Positions 52,574 to 60,574 of a stretch of DNA of 64,000 nucleotides are shown here, in pieces. The notes below the pieces were generated by a model, which saw only the letters and a program-made list of their open reading frames with translations, had not been told where the DNA came from and ran no database searches. Numbering within the stretch: position 1 is the stretch's first letter; every line of letters starts with the position of its first letter. Source of the DNA: Streptomyces purpureus (GTDB taxonomy: Bacteria > Actinomycetota > Actinomycetes > Streptomycetales > Streptomycetaceae). A program made the translations under genes and the position numbers. Where the stretch lies: positions 17,818 to 81,817 of the forward strand of contig NZ_BMQQ01000018.1 of assembly GCF_014648195.1 (NCBI RefSeq), read 5' to 3'.

Positions 52574-53536
52574 TCAGCTGTCCCTGTGGGCGCGGAACCA
52601 TTCGATGGTGCGCCGCAGGCCCTCTTCGGCGGGCACCACGGGATCCCACTGGAGCTTGTCCCGGGCCAGGGTGATGTCCGGGCAGCGCACCGCCGGGTCG
52701 TCCGTCGGCCGTTCGATGAAGCGGATCTCGGACCGGGAGCCGGTGAGGTCGATGACGAACTGCGCCAGCTCCAGCATCGTGATCTCGGTGGGGTTGCCGA
52801 TGTTGACCGGGCCGCGCATCCCGTGCGCCGCCACGGCGAGGATCCCGCGCACGGTGTCGTCGACGTAGCACAGGGACCGGGTCTGCAGCCCGTCACCGGT
52901 GACGGTGAGCGGCTCGCCCGCGAGCGCCTGCCGTACGAAGGTCGGCACCGCGCGCCCGTCGTAGCCGCGCATACGCGGCCCGTACGTGTTGAACAGCCGC
53001 ACGATGGCCGTGTCGACACCGTGGTGATCCGCCTCGGCGGTGGTGAACGCCTCACCGAAGCGCTTCGCCTCGTCGTAGACGCTGCGCGGACCGACCGGGT
53101 TCACATTGCCCCAGTACCGCTCGTTCTGCGGGTGCTGCTGCGGGTCGCCGTACACCTCGGAGGTCGAGGCGAGCACGAACCGGGCGCCGGCGCCGCGGGC
53201 GAGGGTGAGCGCGTTGCGGGTGCCGAGACTGCCGGCCTCCAGCGTGTGCAGCGGCAGGCGCAGGTAGTCCGCGGGGGAGGCGGGGGAGGCGAAGTGCAGG
53301 ACGAGGTCCGGCTGCCGGTCGACGGGTATGGGCTCGGCGACGTTGGCACGTATGAAGGTGAAGCCGGGCCGGTCGCGGAACTCGGACATGTTCTCCGGGC
53401 GGCCGGTGCTGAGGTCGTCGACACAGGTGACGTCCGTACCCGCATCCAGGAGCGCCGAGCACAGGTGGGAACCGACGAAACCCGCACCACCCGTGACCAC
53501 AGCGTGTTCCCAGACGCGCGAGAAAGTGTTGTTCAT
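52574..53536 (-). CDS. NAD-dependent sugar epimerase/decarboxylase, UXS-like
   Basis: 320 residues from ATG 53536 with GAGAGGG upstream. Extended-SDR motifs: VVTGGAGFVGSHL, LASTSEVYGDP and catalytic YDEAK in SVYDEAKRFGEA, very close to UDP-glucuronate decarboxylase (YDEGKR). RLFNTYGPRMRGYDGRAVPT follows. It is the first gene of the cluster and could supply a pentose donor such as UDP-xylose. HldD-type ADP-heptose epimerisation is an alternative but the motifs fit UXS better. Confidence 0.86.
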   Translation of the reverse strand: MNNTFSRVWEHAVVTGGAGFVGSHLCSALLDAGTDVTCVDDLSTGRPENMSEFRDRPGFTFIRANVAEPIPVDRQPDLVLHFASPASPADYLRLPLHTLEAGSLGTRNALTLARGAGARFVLASTSEVYGDPQQHPQNERYWGNVNPVGPRSVYDEAKRFGEAFTTAEADHHGVDTAIVRLFNTYGPRMRGYDGRAVPTFVRQALAGEPLTVTGDGLQTRSLCYVDDTVRGILAVAAHGMRGPVNIGNPTEITMLELAQFVIDLTGSRSEIRFIERPTDDPAVRCPDITLARDKLQWDPVVPAEEGLRRTIEWFRAHRDS

Positions 53537-53838
53537 GTCCCTCTCCCTGAGATGGGCAGCCGGCCGGATGCCTGCCGGCATGCGTCCCGGCCGCGCGGTC
53601 CGCGCCCACGGCCCGCCGAGTGGCGCCATGCCGTCCGGCACTCCGCCCAGGCTCTCCCGGCAGGGCTCTCGGGGCGCGGTGGTGTGCGGCGATCGGGTGA
53701 CAGACTCCGCGTGACCCTCGCCCTGCCGCCGGGCCACCGCCGGTGCCGCGAGGCCGGGTGTGAGCGGTGCGAGGCGGGGGAGACGCGAGGTGTGAGCGCC
53801 CGCCGTCGGCGGGCGCCCGGAGCGGAGGACGGAGCACG

Positions 53839-54852
53839 ATGCGCCTGCGCACCAGCGATCCGACGAGGCCCGGTTTCGGACGCCGCAGACACGGACGCGG
53901 ATTCCGGTACGTCGACCAGGCGGGACGCCCCCTTCAGGACGACGAGGCGCGTCGGCGGATCCGCGGCCTGGTCATCCCTCCCGCCTGGGAAGACGTCTGG
54001 ATCTGCCCCTGGCCGAACGGCCACATCCAGGCCATCGGCACTGACGCCGCCGGTCGGCGCCAGTACCTGTACCACCCCCGCTTCCGTGAACAGCAGGAGG
54101 AGGCCAAGCACGAGCACGTCCTGCTGGTGGCCACCGCGCTCCCGCGGCTCAGGTCGCGGGTCGCCCACGACCTCGGCGCGCGCGGCCTGACCAGGGAGCG
54201 GGTCCTGTCGCTGGCCGTCCGCCTCCTCGACCTCGGCTTCTTCCGTATCGGCGACGAGCAGTACACGAAGGCCAACGAGTCGTACGGCCTGACCACGGTC
54301 CTGCGTGACCAAGTGACCTGCCGGGGCGGTGAGATCGGCTTCGACTACCCGGCCAAGAGCGGCCGGAAGTACTGCCGGGAACTGGTCGACGAACAGGCCT
54401 TCGCGGTGACCCGCGCGCTGCTGAGACGGCGGCAGGGCGGCGAGCGCCTCTTCGAGTACTGGGAGGGGCGCGCCTGGCACGAGGTGACCGGCGCGGACAT
54501 CAACGCCCACCTGCGCCGGCTGTCGGGGCACGACATCACGAGCAAGGACTTCCGTACCTGGCATGCGACGGTGCTGGCGGCCGTCGCCCTGGCGGTGTCC
54601 GTACCGGTCGCCGACGCGTCGAACGCGGTACGCAAGCGCGCGGTCGTCCGGGCCGTGCGGGAGGTCGCCGACTATCTGGGCAATACGCCTTCGGTGTGCC
54701 GCTCCTCCTACATCAACCCGAGACTCTTCGAGCTCTACGAGGACGGCGTGACCATCGCCGGATCGCTGGGGGACCTCGGCGTCTCCCCGCGCCCCGGGGT
54801 GCTCGCCACTCAAGGGCCGGTGGAGAAGGCGGTCCTCGACCTGCTGCGCTGA
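53839..54852 (+). CDS. DNA topoisomerase IB (poxvirus-like)
   Basis: 337 residues from ATG 53839. RIRGLVIPPAWEDVWICPWP NGHIQAIGTDAAGRRQY is the N-terminal cap domain; RLLDLGFFRIGDEQY, YGLTTVL and FRTWHATVL carry the catalytic Arg/Lys/His set. The nucleophile is Tyr 291 in CRSSYINPRLF. It nicks and relaxes DNA through a 3'-phosphotyrosine bond without ATP. A stand-alone gene, separated by about 300 bp from the sugar cluster. Confidence 0.9.
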   Translation: MRLRTSDPTRPGFGRRRHGRGFRYVDQAGRPLQDDEARRRIRGLVIPPAWEDVWICPWPNGHIQAIGTDAAGRRQYLYHPRFREQQEEAKHEHVLLVATALPRLRSRVAHDLGARGLTRERVLSLAVRLLDLGFFRIGDEQYTKANESYGLTTVLRDQVTCRGGEIGFDYPAKSGRKYCRELVDEQAFAVTRALLRRRQGGERLFEYWEGRAWHEVTGADINAHLRRLSGHDITSKDFRTWHATVLAAVALAVSVPVADASNAVRKRAVVRAVREVADYLGNTPSVCRSSYINPRLFELYEDGVTIAGSLGDLGVSPRPGVLATQGPVEKAVLDLLR

Positions 54853-54948
54853 GCCGGTCCCCAAGCCCTGTCGCAGACGTTTGCGGGGCCTTTTCGGAGG
54901 TACCCGCATGAAGTATGGGAAATCAACCGGGTCGAGGAGCTGATCCGC

Positions 54949-55161
54949 GTGGCTGAGGGCAAGAAGATTCGCGGCAAGGCCCAGGAAACGATGGGCAAGG
55001 CCAAGGAGAAGACCGGCCGTATGACGGGCAAGGACGATCTGCGCGTCAAAGGCGCCGGCGACCAGGCGGCCGGCAAGGCCAAGCAGGCTGCCGGAGAGGT
55101 CGAAGACGCCGTGAAGGGCGCGGCGGAGGAGACCAAGGGGAAGATCCGCCGGCACAAGTGA
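54949..55161 (+). CDS. CsbD-family stress protein
   Basis: 70 residues from GTG 54949, after GAGGAG. KKIRGKAQETMGKAKEKTGR MTGKDDLRVKGAGDQAAGKA is the repeated Lys/Gly/Ala pattern of CsbD, an abundant general-stress protein of unknown mechanism. Upstream, GTTT (54880-54883) and GGTAC (54898-54902) might be an alternative-sigma promoter, but the match is weak. A strong terminator follows. Confidence 0.85.
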   Translation: MAEGKKIRGKAQETMGKAKEKTGRMTGKDDLRVKGAGDQAAGKAKQAAGEVEDAVKGAAEETKGKIRRHK

Positions 55162-55182
55162 CGGCTTGGCGCCGCACATACA

Positions 55183-55228
55183 CACATGGACGGGCCTGGG
55201 CGGAAAGCCGCCCAGGCCCGTCCATGTG
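55183..55228. terminator. 21-bp perfect-stem terminator
   Basis: The stem arms 55183-55203 and 55208-55228 are exact reverse complements around a four-base AAAG loop; the left arm starts CACATGGACGGGCC. No T-run follows, as is common for Streptomyces terminators. It serves the CsbD gene and probably the convergent TetR remnant. Confidence 0.85.
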
Positions 55229-55283
55229 CCTGGTCGTCGGCCTCGTCGGCCTCGTCGGCCTCCGTCCGTCTGTACAGGGCTCG

Positions 55284-55490
55284 TCAGTCGAGGCCGGGCA
55301 GCGGGCGCCGGGCCACCTCGCGGGCGTCGTCCGGCGCGAGACCCAGCATGCGCAGCACCATCTCGGCCAGGTCGGCGGCAGCCTCGTCACCGTCGAGGTC
55401 TGGGCGCGTGAACCGCAGCTCCACCAGGGACAGCAGGGTGCCGCCCAGGGCGGACAGGGCGACGGTCGGATCGACGGGGGAGAAGCGGCC
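55284..55490 (-). pseudogene. C-terminal fragment of a TetR-family regulator
   Basis: Reads SGRFSPVDPTVALSALGGTL LSLVELRFTRPDLDGDEAAA DLAEMVLRMLGL to a stop at 55284. This is the end of the ligand domain of a TetR protein. The DNA-binding part is missing: at about 55490 it abuts the VOC fragment on the other strand. It was probably the repressor of the neighbouring aromatic-catabolism genes. Confidence 0.7.
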
Positions 55491-55903
55491 GGAGGATACG
55501 CACACCTCGGCCCCGGCACCGGCTACGTCCACTCCGCCTACCAGGTCACCGACCTTGACGCGCTCGCCGCCGGCGGCGAGTACCTGGCCGAGCGCGGATA
55601 CCGGCGCAGCTGGGGCATCGGCCGGCACATCCAGGGCAGCCAGCTCTTCGACTACTGGCGCGACGCCGACCACTTCATGCTGGAGCACTTCGCCGACGGC
55701 GACCGGTTCTCCTGCGACATCGAGCCCGGCTGGGCCCCGATGTCGGCGAGCGGGCTCGCCCAGTGGGGCCCGCCGGTCACCCGCGACTTCCTCGGCGCCG
55801 CCCCTCGCCCGCCCGGCTCCGCGAGGTCCTGGCGGCGCTGCGCGGCGACAACGAACTCGACCCGGCCCGCCTCCTGGGCCTGATGAAAGCGATGACCCAA
55901 TGA
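55490..55903 (+). pseudogene. C-terminal fragment of a VOC/extradiol-dioxygenase-like protein
   Basis: YAHLGPGTGYVHSAYQVTDL DALAAGGEYL ... FDYWRDADHFMLEHFADGD is the second module of a catechol-2,3-dioxygenase-like VOC protein. The N-terminal half is absent. Near 55801-55804 one C is missing (CCCC for CCCCC), and the true end, ARLREVLAALRGDNELDPAR LLGLMKAMTQ, is in another frame. Its stop overlaps the next ATG (ATGA), as in an intact operon. Confidence 0.72.
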
Positions 55904-56759
55904 GCATCAACATCCTGCGCACCGAAGACGGCTGGTGGGCGGTGCGCGGCGAACGTGCCGTACATATCGGCAGCAAGGCACTCACCACCGCCGAGCTGAT
56001 CGCCGACCGCGACGCGATCCAGGACGCCGTCACCTCCACCGAGGCGGGCACGCCCTCACCGGCCCCGCCCTTCGTCGGCCAGGGGCTGTGCGCCGGCCTG
56101 CGCGATGCCTTCGACCTCACCTGGAAACTCGCCCGAGTCCTGACCGAAGGGGCCGACGAACGGATCCTCGACACCTACCAGCGCGAACGCAAACCCCACG
56201 CCCGCCGGCTGATCCGTCTCGCGGTCGCCACCGGATGGGCCATGACCGGCGGCCAGGACCGCGCGGCCGCACTGCGCAGGACCCTGGTGGTGGCGGCGGC
56301 CTGCCGCATCCCCGGCGTGACCGCGGCGGCCGGGCAGGACCTCGGCCGGGCCCTGCCCCCAGGACCGCTCGTACGACGCCCCGCCTTCCCCCGCGGGGCC
56401 TGGCGGGCAGCCACTGCCCCCAACCCTGGGTGACCCTCGACGGCAGACGGGTCCGCCTCGACGACGTCCTCGGCGACTCGCTCGCCGTCCTCACCGCGGC
56501 GCCGCTCACGCCCGCGCTGCGCGCCCTCACCGAGGGACTCGGTGCCCGCACCCTCCAGGTGTCGGAGGCCGGCGACGACGGCACCCTCGCACACTGGCTG
56601 CGCACCGGCGGCGCGGACGCGGCTCTGCTGCGCCCGGACCGCGTCGTCCTGGACGTCGTCCCGGCGGGCGGCACCGACTTCACCGGATCCGCCGCCTGGG
56701 CGCCCCTGCTGTGCACGACCCGCCGGCCCGCACCTACTCTTCGGCCGGGGAGCCGGTGA
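55900..56759 (+). pseudogene. In-frame chimera: FAH-hydrolase N-terminus fused to MhpA-like monooxygenase C-terminus
   Basis: From ATG 55900 the first ~50 residues (MSINILRTEDGWWAVRGERA ... TTAELIADRDAIQDAV) match the start of fumarylacetoacetate-hydrolase-family proteins. Then PPFVGQGLCAGLRDAFDLTW is the FAD-contact region of MhpA-type aromatic hydroxylases. The two are joined in frame near 56055. A missing G near 56394 shifts the frame; the hydroxylase C-terminus continues as LAGSHCPQPWVTLDGRRVRL to 56759. No complete active site remains. Confidence 0.75.
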
Positions 56760-57297
56760 GCACCGTACGGCAGTCGGACCAGGCGGGGGCGCTCAGCAGG
56801 CCGCGGAGACGGGTGAACAGGGCGAGCAGCTCCTCGCCCCACTTCGCCCGGAACGCGGGGTCGATACGGGCGAGGTCCAGCTCGTTGGCTGCGGACAACT
56901 CCGCGAAGTCGCGCCGCAGTTGTGGCTCAGGCGCGTAGCCGCGGCCGGTGAACCGGTCGTGGAAGGGGGCGCCGGCCCGGCCGAGAGCCGGATAGGTGGC
57001 CTTACGGTCGCACGCGGCGTACAGGTACACGATGCCCTCGGCCTCCTTGCCGATCACCCGCGCCAGGTCTGAACGGCGGTCCAGCGGCAGCAGGGCCGTG
57101 GGAAAACCGTCGGTGCCGTAGAACGCGTGGCACAGCCCGGCGAGTTGGAGGGCCGGGCGGGCCTTCCAGGTGGCGAGCTGGGCGTGCACCCGCTGGAGAT
57201 GGGCAAGGAGCGAGCCGCCGGGATGGGCGACGCCGTCGGCGCCGCACTCGCGCAGGAGGGCCACGGCCCGGTCGGCCGCAGCCGGGGGAGTAGGCAT
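56734..57297 (-). CDS. DUF6817-like HD-fold protein
   Basis: 187 residues from ATG 57297. VALLRECGADGVAHPGGSLL AHLQRVHAQLATWKARPALQ LAGLCHAFYGTDGFPTALLP is an HD-like metal-binding helical core (HPGGSLLAHL, LCHAFYGTDGF), usual in Streptomyces DUF6817 proteins. Function unknown. Its 3' end overlaps the hydroxylase remnant by 26 bases. It is divergent from a LysR gene. Confidence 0.75.
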   Translation of the reverse strand: MPTPPAAADRAVALLRECGADGVAHPGGSLLAHLQRVHAQLATWKARPALQLAGLCHAFYGTDGFPTALLPLDRRSDLARVIGKEAEGIVYLYAACDRKATYPALGRAGAPFHDRFTGRGYAPEPQLRRDFAELSAANELDLARIDPAFRAKWGEELLALFTRLRGLLSAPAWSDCRTVLTGSPAEE

Positions 57298-57320
57298 TCA
57301 AGCTCCCTGGTCTGTCTTCT

Positions 57321-57387
57321 GACGGGTGGTCGGCACCCGTCCGGCGCCTTCGCGCGGTCCGGATCCGCGGGAAGGCGCCGGACGGGT
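57321..57387. repeat. Mutually exclusive hairpins between DUF6817 and LysR genes
   Basis: ACCCGTCCGGCGCCTT (57335-57350) pairs perfectly with 57372-57387, with an inner CGCGG/CCGCG stem. The first arm can also pair with GACGGGTG at 57321-57328 (8 bp). The two structures cannot coexist. This may be a bidirectional terminator or an attenuator. Confidence 0.6.
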
Positions 57388-57438
57388 TGCCGCCTGGGCC
57401 CAACAACAATTTTTCGCCCGGGCGACTCTCCAGTCAAT

Positions 57439-57477
57439 CCTTGGGTTTACTCCCGTTCCCCAAGGTGTAGCTTGGGT
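57439..57477. promoter_or_regulatory. Candidate LysR operator
   Basis: CCTTGGG (57439-57445) and CCCAAGG (57459-57465) are a perfect inverted repeat with a 13-base spacer, and a third CTTGGGT lies at 57471-57477, just before the LysR ATG at 57482. The layout suits LysR autoregulation. Confidence 0.6.
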
Positions 57478-57481
57478 TTCC

Positions 57482-58420
57482 ATGACCTTGGACGACCTGC
57501 GTGTGTTCGTGGCTGTCTGCCGCGCCGGGAGCCTCAGCGCCGTGGCCCGGGACCTGTCGTGCACTCAGTCGGCGGTCAGCCAGCATGTGAAGCGGTTGGA
57601 ACGCGAAACCGGCATGAGCCTGTTGGAGCGTCAGCCCCGGGGCGTCGTGCCCACGGACGCCGGGCGCATCCTGTGCGACGCCGCGGCCGACGGCATCGCC
57701 GGGCTCGACCTCGCACTGCGTCGCCTCGGCGACCTGGCGAACGGAGAGAGCGGCTCCGTACGGGTCAGGACGGGCGGCACGACCGTACGGCACTTCATGG
57801 CCGAAGCGATCGTCGACTTCCGCCGGCGTCACCCCAAGGTGAACCTGGAGTTCCAGACCGAGACCTCAAGCCGCCGCTGCTTCGACGTCCTCCTCGCCGG
57901 CAATCTTGACCTCGCCTGGATCACCATGGGCGGACCCGTCCGGGGCATCGAGCAGCGGCCTGTCCTCGACCTCCCCTGGGCGCTCGCCACCCGGGCCGAC
58001 GACCCGCTCGCCACCCGACCGCACATCGACGCCTCCGACCTCGCCGGTCTCCGCCTCGTACGACTCCCGCCGAACTCGACATCCGGCGCCCATCTGGAGG
58101 CCTCCTTCGCGGAGTTGGGCATCCGGACCGGCTCCGACACAAGCGTCGCGGACTGGGACACGGCCCTGCTGCTCGCCGAACTCGGCCTCGGCCACGCCGT
58201 CGTGCCGGCCGTCCCTTCCGTCCCCGCCCAGCCGACAGCGTCAGCGTCCGGCGACGGCCCGCTGCGGCTGATCCCCATCCCCTCCCTCCCACCGGTCTCC
58301 GTCGGCTGGGCCGTACGCCGCTGGGACGCCCTGCCGCCCCTGGCCCGGGCCTTCGCCGACACGGTGGCCCGCAGCTGTGCGAAGAAACCGATCGCCACAA
58401 GCCCGTCGCCTCGTGCGTGA
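57482..58420 (+). CDS. LysR-family transcriptional regulator
   Basis: 312 residues from ATG 57482. MTLDDLRVFVAVCRAGSLSA VARDLSCTQSAVSQHVKRLE is a complete winged helix-turn-helix; the linker helix and effector domain (SVRVRTGGTTVRHFMAEAIV onward) are full length. It is divergent from the DUF6817 gene and convergent with a lipoprotein gene (five bases between stops). Inverted repeats in its upstream region suggest autoregulation. Ligand unknown. Confidence 0.9.
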   Translation: MTLDDLRVFVAVCRAGSLSAVARDLSCTQSAVSQHVKRLERETGMSLLERQPRGVVPTDAGRILCDAAADGIAGLDLALRRLGDLANGESGSVRVRTGGTTVRHFMAEAIVDFRRRHPKVNLEFQTETSSRRCFDVLLAGNLDLAWITMGGPVRGIEQRPVLDLPWALATRADDPLATRPHIDASDLAGLRLVRLPPNSTSGAHLEASFAELGIRTGSDTSVADWDTALLLAELGLGHAVVPAVPSVPAQPTASASGDGPLRLIPIPSLPPVSVGWAVRRWDALPPLARAFADTVARSCAKKPIATSPSPRA

Positions 58421-58425
58421 TCCGC

Positions 58426-59001
58426 TCACTCCTCCACGGCCGGGCAGGTGCCGGCCGGGGGCACGTCCTGGCCGTACGGGGTGAGGGAGCACAGCGTGGC
58501 GAACGAGATCTTCCATGTGCCGTCCTGCAGTACCGCGATGCCGGGCTCGTCCGGGCCGACCCTCTGACCGTCGGAGTAGAGGGTGTAGTGGACCGTGGCC
58601 CGCAGGTCGGAGGAGAACGTCACGGCGTCGACGTGCGCCCGCAGAAGACTCGACTCCGGGTCCGTGGCGAGCGCCTCGATCATCAGGGCGTACTGGTTGC
58701 CGTCCTCGACGAAGCCCGCCCGCTCCTCTACAGAGGCGTCCGGGCTGAAGAAGCGCTCCCAGCCGGCGTTGATGTCCTTCTCCGCCGCGACCGGATCCTG
58801 TGGAGCGGTCGGGGTGGGCGGGGGAGGCGCGGGAATCGTGGGCGTGGCCGTCCGGTGCTCGGGTGGAGGGCTGGTCGAGGGGCTGCCGGCCGTCGGCCGC
58901 GGATGCGGCGCACCGGCTTCGTCGCTGCCGCAGGCCGCCGTGAGGAGCAGCCCGGCGACCGTCAGGGCCGCCCCCAGGAAGCGTCGTCCCGCTGAACTCA
59001 T
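58426..59001 (-). CDS. Secreted lipoprotein of unknown function
   Basis: 191 residues from ATG 59001. MSSAGRRFLGAALTVAGLLL followed by TAACGS is a lipoprotein signal with Cys as lipid anchor. A Pro/Thr-rich linker leads to a globular domain, DINAGWERFFSPDASVEERA ... VHYTLYSDGQ, resembling low-molecular-weight NTF2-like lipoproteins. It sits outside the membrane. Role unknown. Confidence 0.82.
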   Translation of the reverse strand: MSSAGRRFLGAALTVAGLLLTAACGSDEAGAPHPRPTAGSPSTSPPPEHRTATPTIPAPPPPTPTAPQDPVAAEKDINAGWERFFSPDASVEERAGFVEDGNQYALMIEALATDPESSLLRAHVDAVTFSSDLRATVHYTLYSDGQRVGPDEPGIAVLQDGTWKISFATLCSLTPYGQDVPPAGTCPAVEE

Positions 59002-59117
59002 CGCCACCACCTCGTCGTCCCGGTTCCGTACACCGCGCGCTCGTCGCGCGCGTACAACACGCGTACAACTCGTCGAGGCCCGGCTTGGTGACGGCAAGGA
59101 GGCCGGGCCTCCCGCCC

Positions 59118-60446
59118 CTAGCGGTGGAGGCCGTCGAGGACCCGGGCATGGCTGTGCCTCCAGCCGCCCGCCACCGGTATGGCGTCGGCCAGGTGCGGAT
59201 GTCCCGCCGCGAGGGACGTGTGCAGGTGGGGGACCGGGCGCGTACCAGCCCTCGGCCACAGGCGGGCGGCCGAACAGCCCGCCGCGCACGCCACCGCCCC
59301 CAGGGTGACGACGGCCGCCTGAAGGCCGGCGACCGATCCGAGCCAGCCCGCCAGCGGGTACGTCAGCAGCCAGCACCCGTGCGACAAGGAGAACCGCGCC
59401 GCGAACAGCTCGGTACGGTCCGCGGGCCCGGACGAGCGGCGGATCAGCCGGCCGGAGGGGGTGAGCACCATCGAGGACGCCGTGCCGAACGCGGCCCAGG
59501 CACCCAGCAGAGCCGGCCACCGCCACGCCCCGGCACCGGCCGCCGTGATCGCGGCGAGGCCGGCGAAGACCGCGACGATCAGCAGGGCGCCTCGCAGCAT
59601 GACGGCACGGTCCGAGACCCGGTCGAGCAGTCGCGGCAGCACCAGCGCGACCGCCATCGAACCGGCGCCGTAAGCACCGAGCGCGAGGGCGACGTCCCCG
59701 GCGGGGCGGCCCAGGTGCTCGCGGACGTACACGACCGTGTTGACCAGCACGACGGCTCCGGCAGCGGCCACCGCCAGGTCCAGGGCGAGCAGAGCGCGCA
59801 GCCGTGGGATGGCGAGGAACAGCCGGCCCCCGGCGGTGGCCCGGGCGGAGAAGCCGCCGGTGCGCGGCGCTGCCCCGGACTTCGGCACGGTCACCGAGAC
59901 GACCAGGGCCGCGGAGGCGAGGAAGCCGACGACGGTGCCGCTGAAGAGCCAGTTGTACGTCGTCATCGACAGCAGTACGGCGGCGAGAGCGGGACTGAGC
60001 AGGCTTTCGAGGTCGTAGGCGAGCCGGGACAGCGACAGGGCCCGGGTGTAGTCGCGCTCGTCGGGCAGCACCTCCGGTATCGCCGCCTGGAAGGCCGGCA
60101 TGAAGGCGGCGGAGGCGGCCTGGAGCACGAAGATCAGGACGTAGACCTGCCAGACCTGGTCCACGAAGGGCAGAGCGAGCGCGGCCCCCGCCCGCACCAG
60201 GTCGGCCCCCACCAGCAGCGCCCGGCGCGGCAGCCGGCCGGCCATCGCGCCGACAGCGGGGGCGATCACGACGTACGCCACCATCTTGATCGCGAGCGCG
60301 GTCCCGAGGACCGACCCGGCGTCCGCGCCGGCGATGTCGTACGCGAGCAGCCCCAGAGCGACCGTGGCCAGACCGGTCCCGACGAGAGCGACGACCTGCG
60401 CCGCGAAGAGGTGTCGATAGGTGCGATCGCCCAGTATCGAAAGCAT
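59118..60446 (-). CDS. MFS transporter controlled by a divergent ArsR-family repressor
   Basis: 442 residues from ATG 60446. Twelve hydrophobic segments start at YRHLFAAQVVALVGTGLATV; the loop GAMAGRLPRRALLVGADLVR is the MFS motif-A region. Similar ArsR-linked MFS exporters are common in Streptomyces. It is divergent from the ArsR gene with a large palindrome between them, which implies repression. Substrate unknown; likely a drug or metal chelate. Confidence 0.86.
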   Translation of the reverse strand: MLSILGDRTYRHLFAAQVVALVGTGLATVALGLLAYDIAGADAGSVLGTALAIKMVAYVVIAPAVGAMAGRLPRRALLVGADLVRAGAALALPFVDQVWQVYVLIFVLQAASAAFMPAFQAAIPEVLPDERDYTRALSLSRLAYDLESLLSPALAAVLLSMTTYNWLFSGTVVGFLASAALVVSVTVPKSGAAPRTGGFSARATAGGRLFLAIPRLRALLALDLAVAAAGAVVLVNTVVYVREHLGRPAGDVALALGAYGAGSMAVALVLPRLLDRVSDRAVMLRGALLIVAVFAGLAAITAAGAGAWRWPALLGAWAAFGTASSMVLTPSGRLIRRSSGPADRTELFAARFSLSHGCWLLTYPLAGWLGSVAGLQAAVVTLGAVACAAGCSAARLWPRAGTRPVPHLHTSLAAGHPHLADAIPVAGGWRHSHARVLDGLHR

Positions 60447-60490
60447 GGCGCGGCCCCTTGCCCCGAGGGTTGGGTCGGTACTCCCACTGT

Positions 60491-60522
60491 ACTGTCATGT
60501 GCGCATCTGCGCATATGACAGT
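60491..60522. promoter_or_regulatory. ArsR-type operator between MFS and arsR
   Basis: ACTGTCATGTGCGCAT and its partner to 60522 form a near-perfect 32-bp palindrome (TGTCAT-N-TGCGCA / TGCGCA-N-ATGACA) with two mismatches. GCGCATCTGCGCA also recurs inside the ArsR coding region at 60611-60623. Confidence 0.72.
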
Positions 60523-60574
60523 TTGGGTGCGCTGGGAGGACCGAAAGCGCGCGGAGGAGCTCTACGCTGTCTGC

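Noticed and set aside
54961..54985. A further GCGGCAAGGCCC sequence, as in the RAE
   Set aside because: It lies inside the CsbD coding region in Lys-Gly-Ala codons and lacks the GGGGCTT half and a promoter context.
55231..55263. Triplicated TCGTCGGCC unit after the terminator
   Set aside because: A 9-base microrepeat in an intergenic remnant; too short and common in high-GC DNA to interpret.
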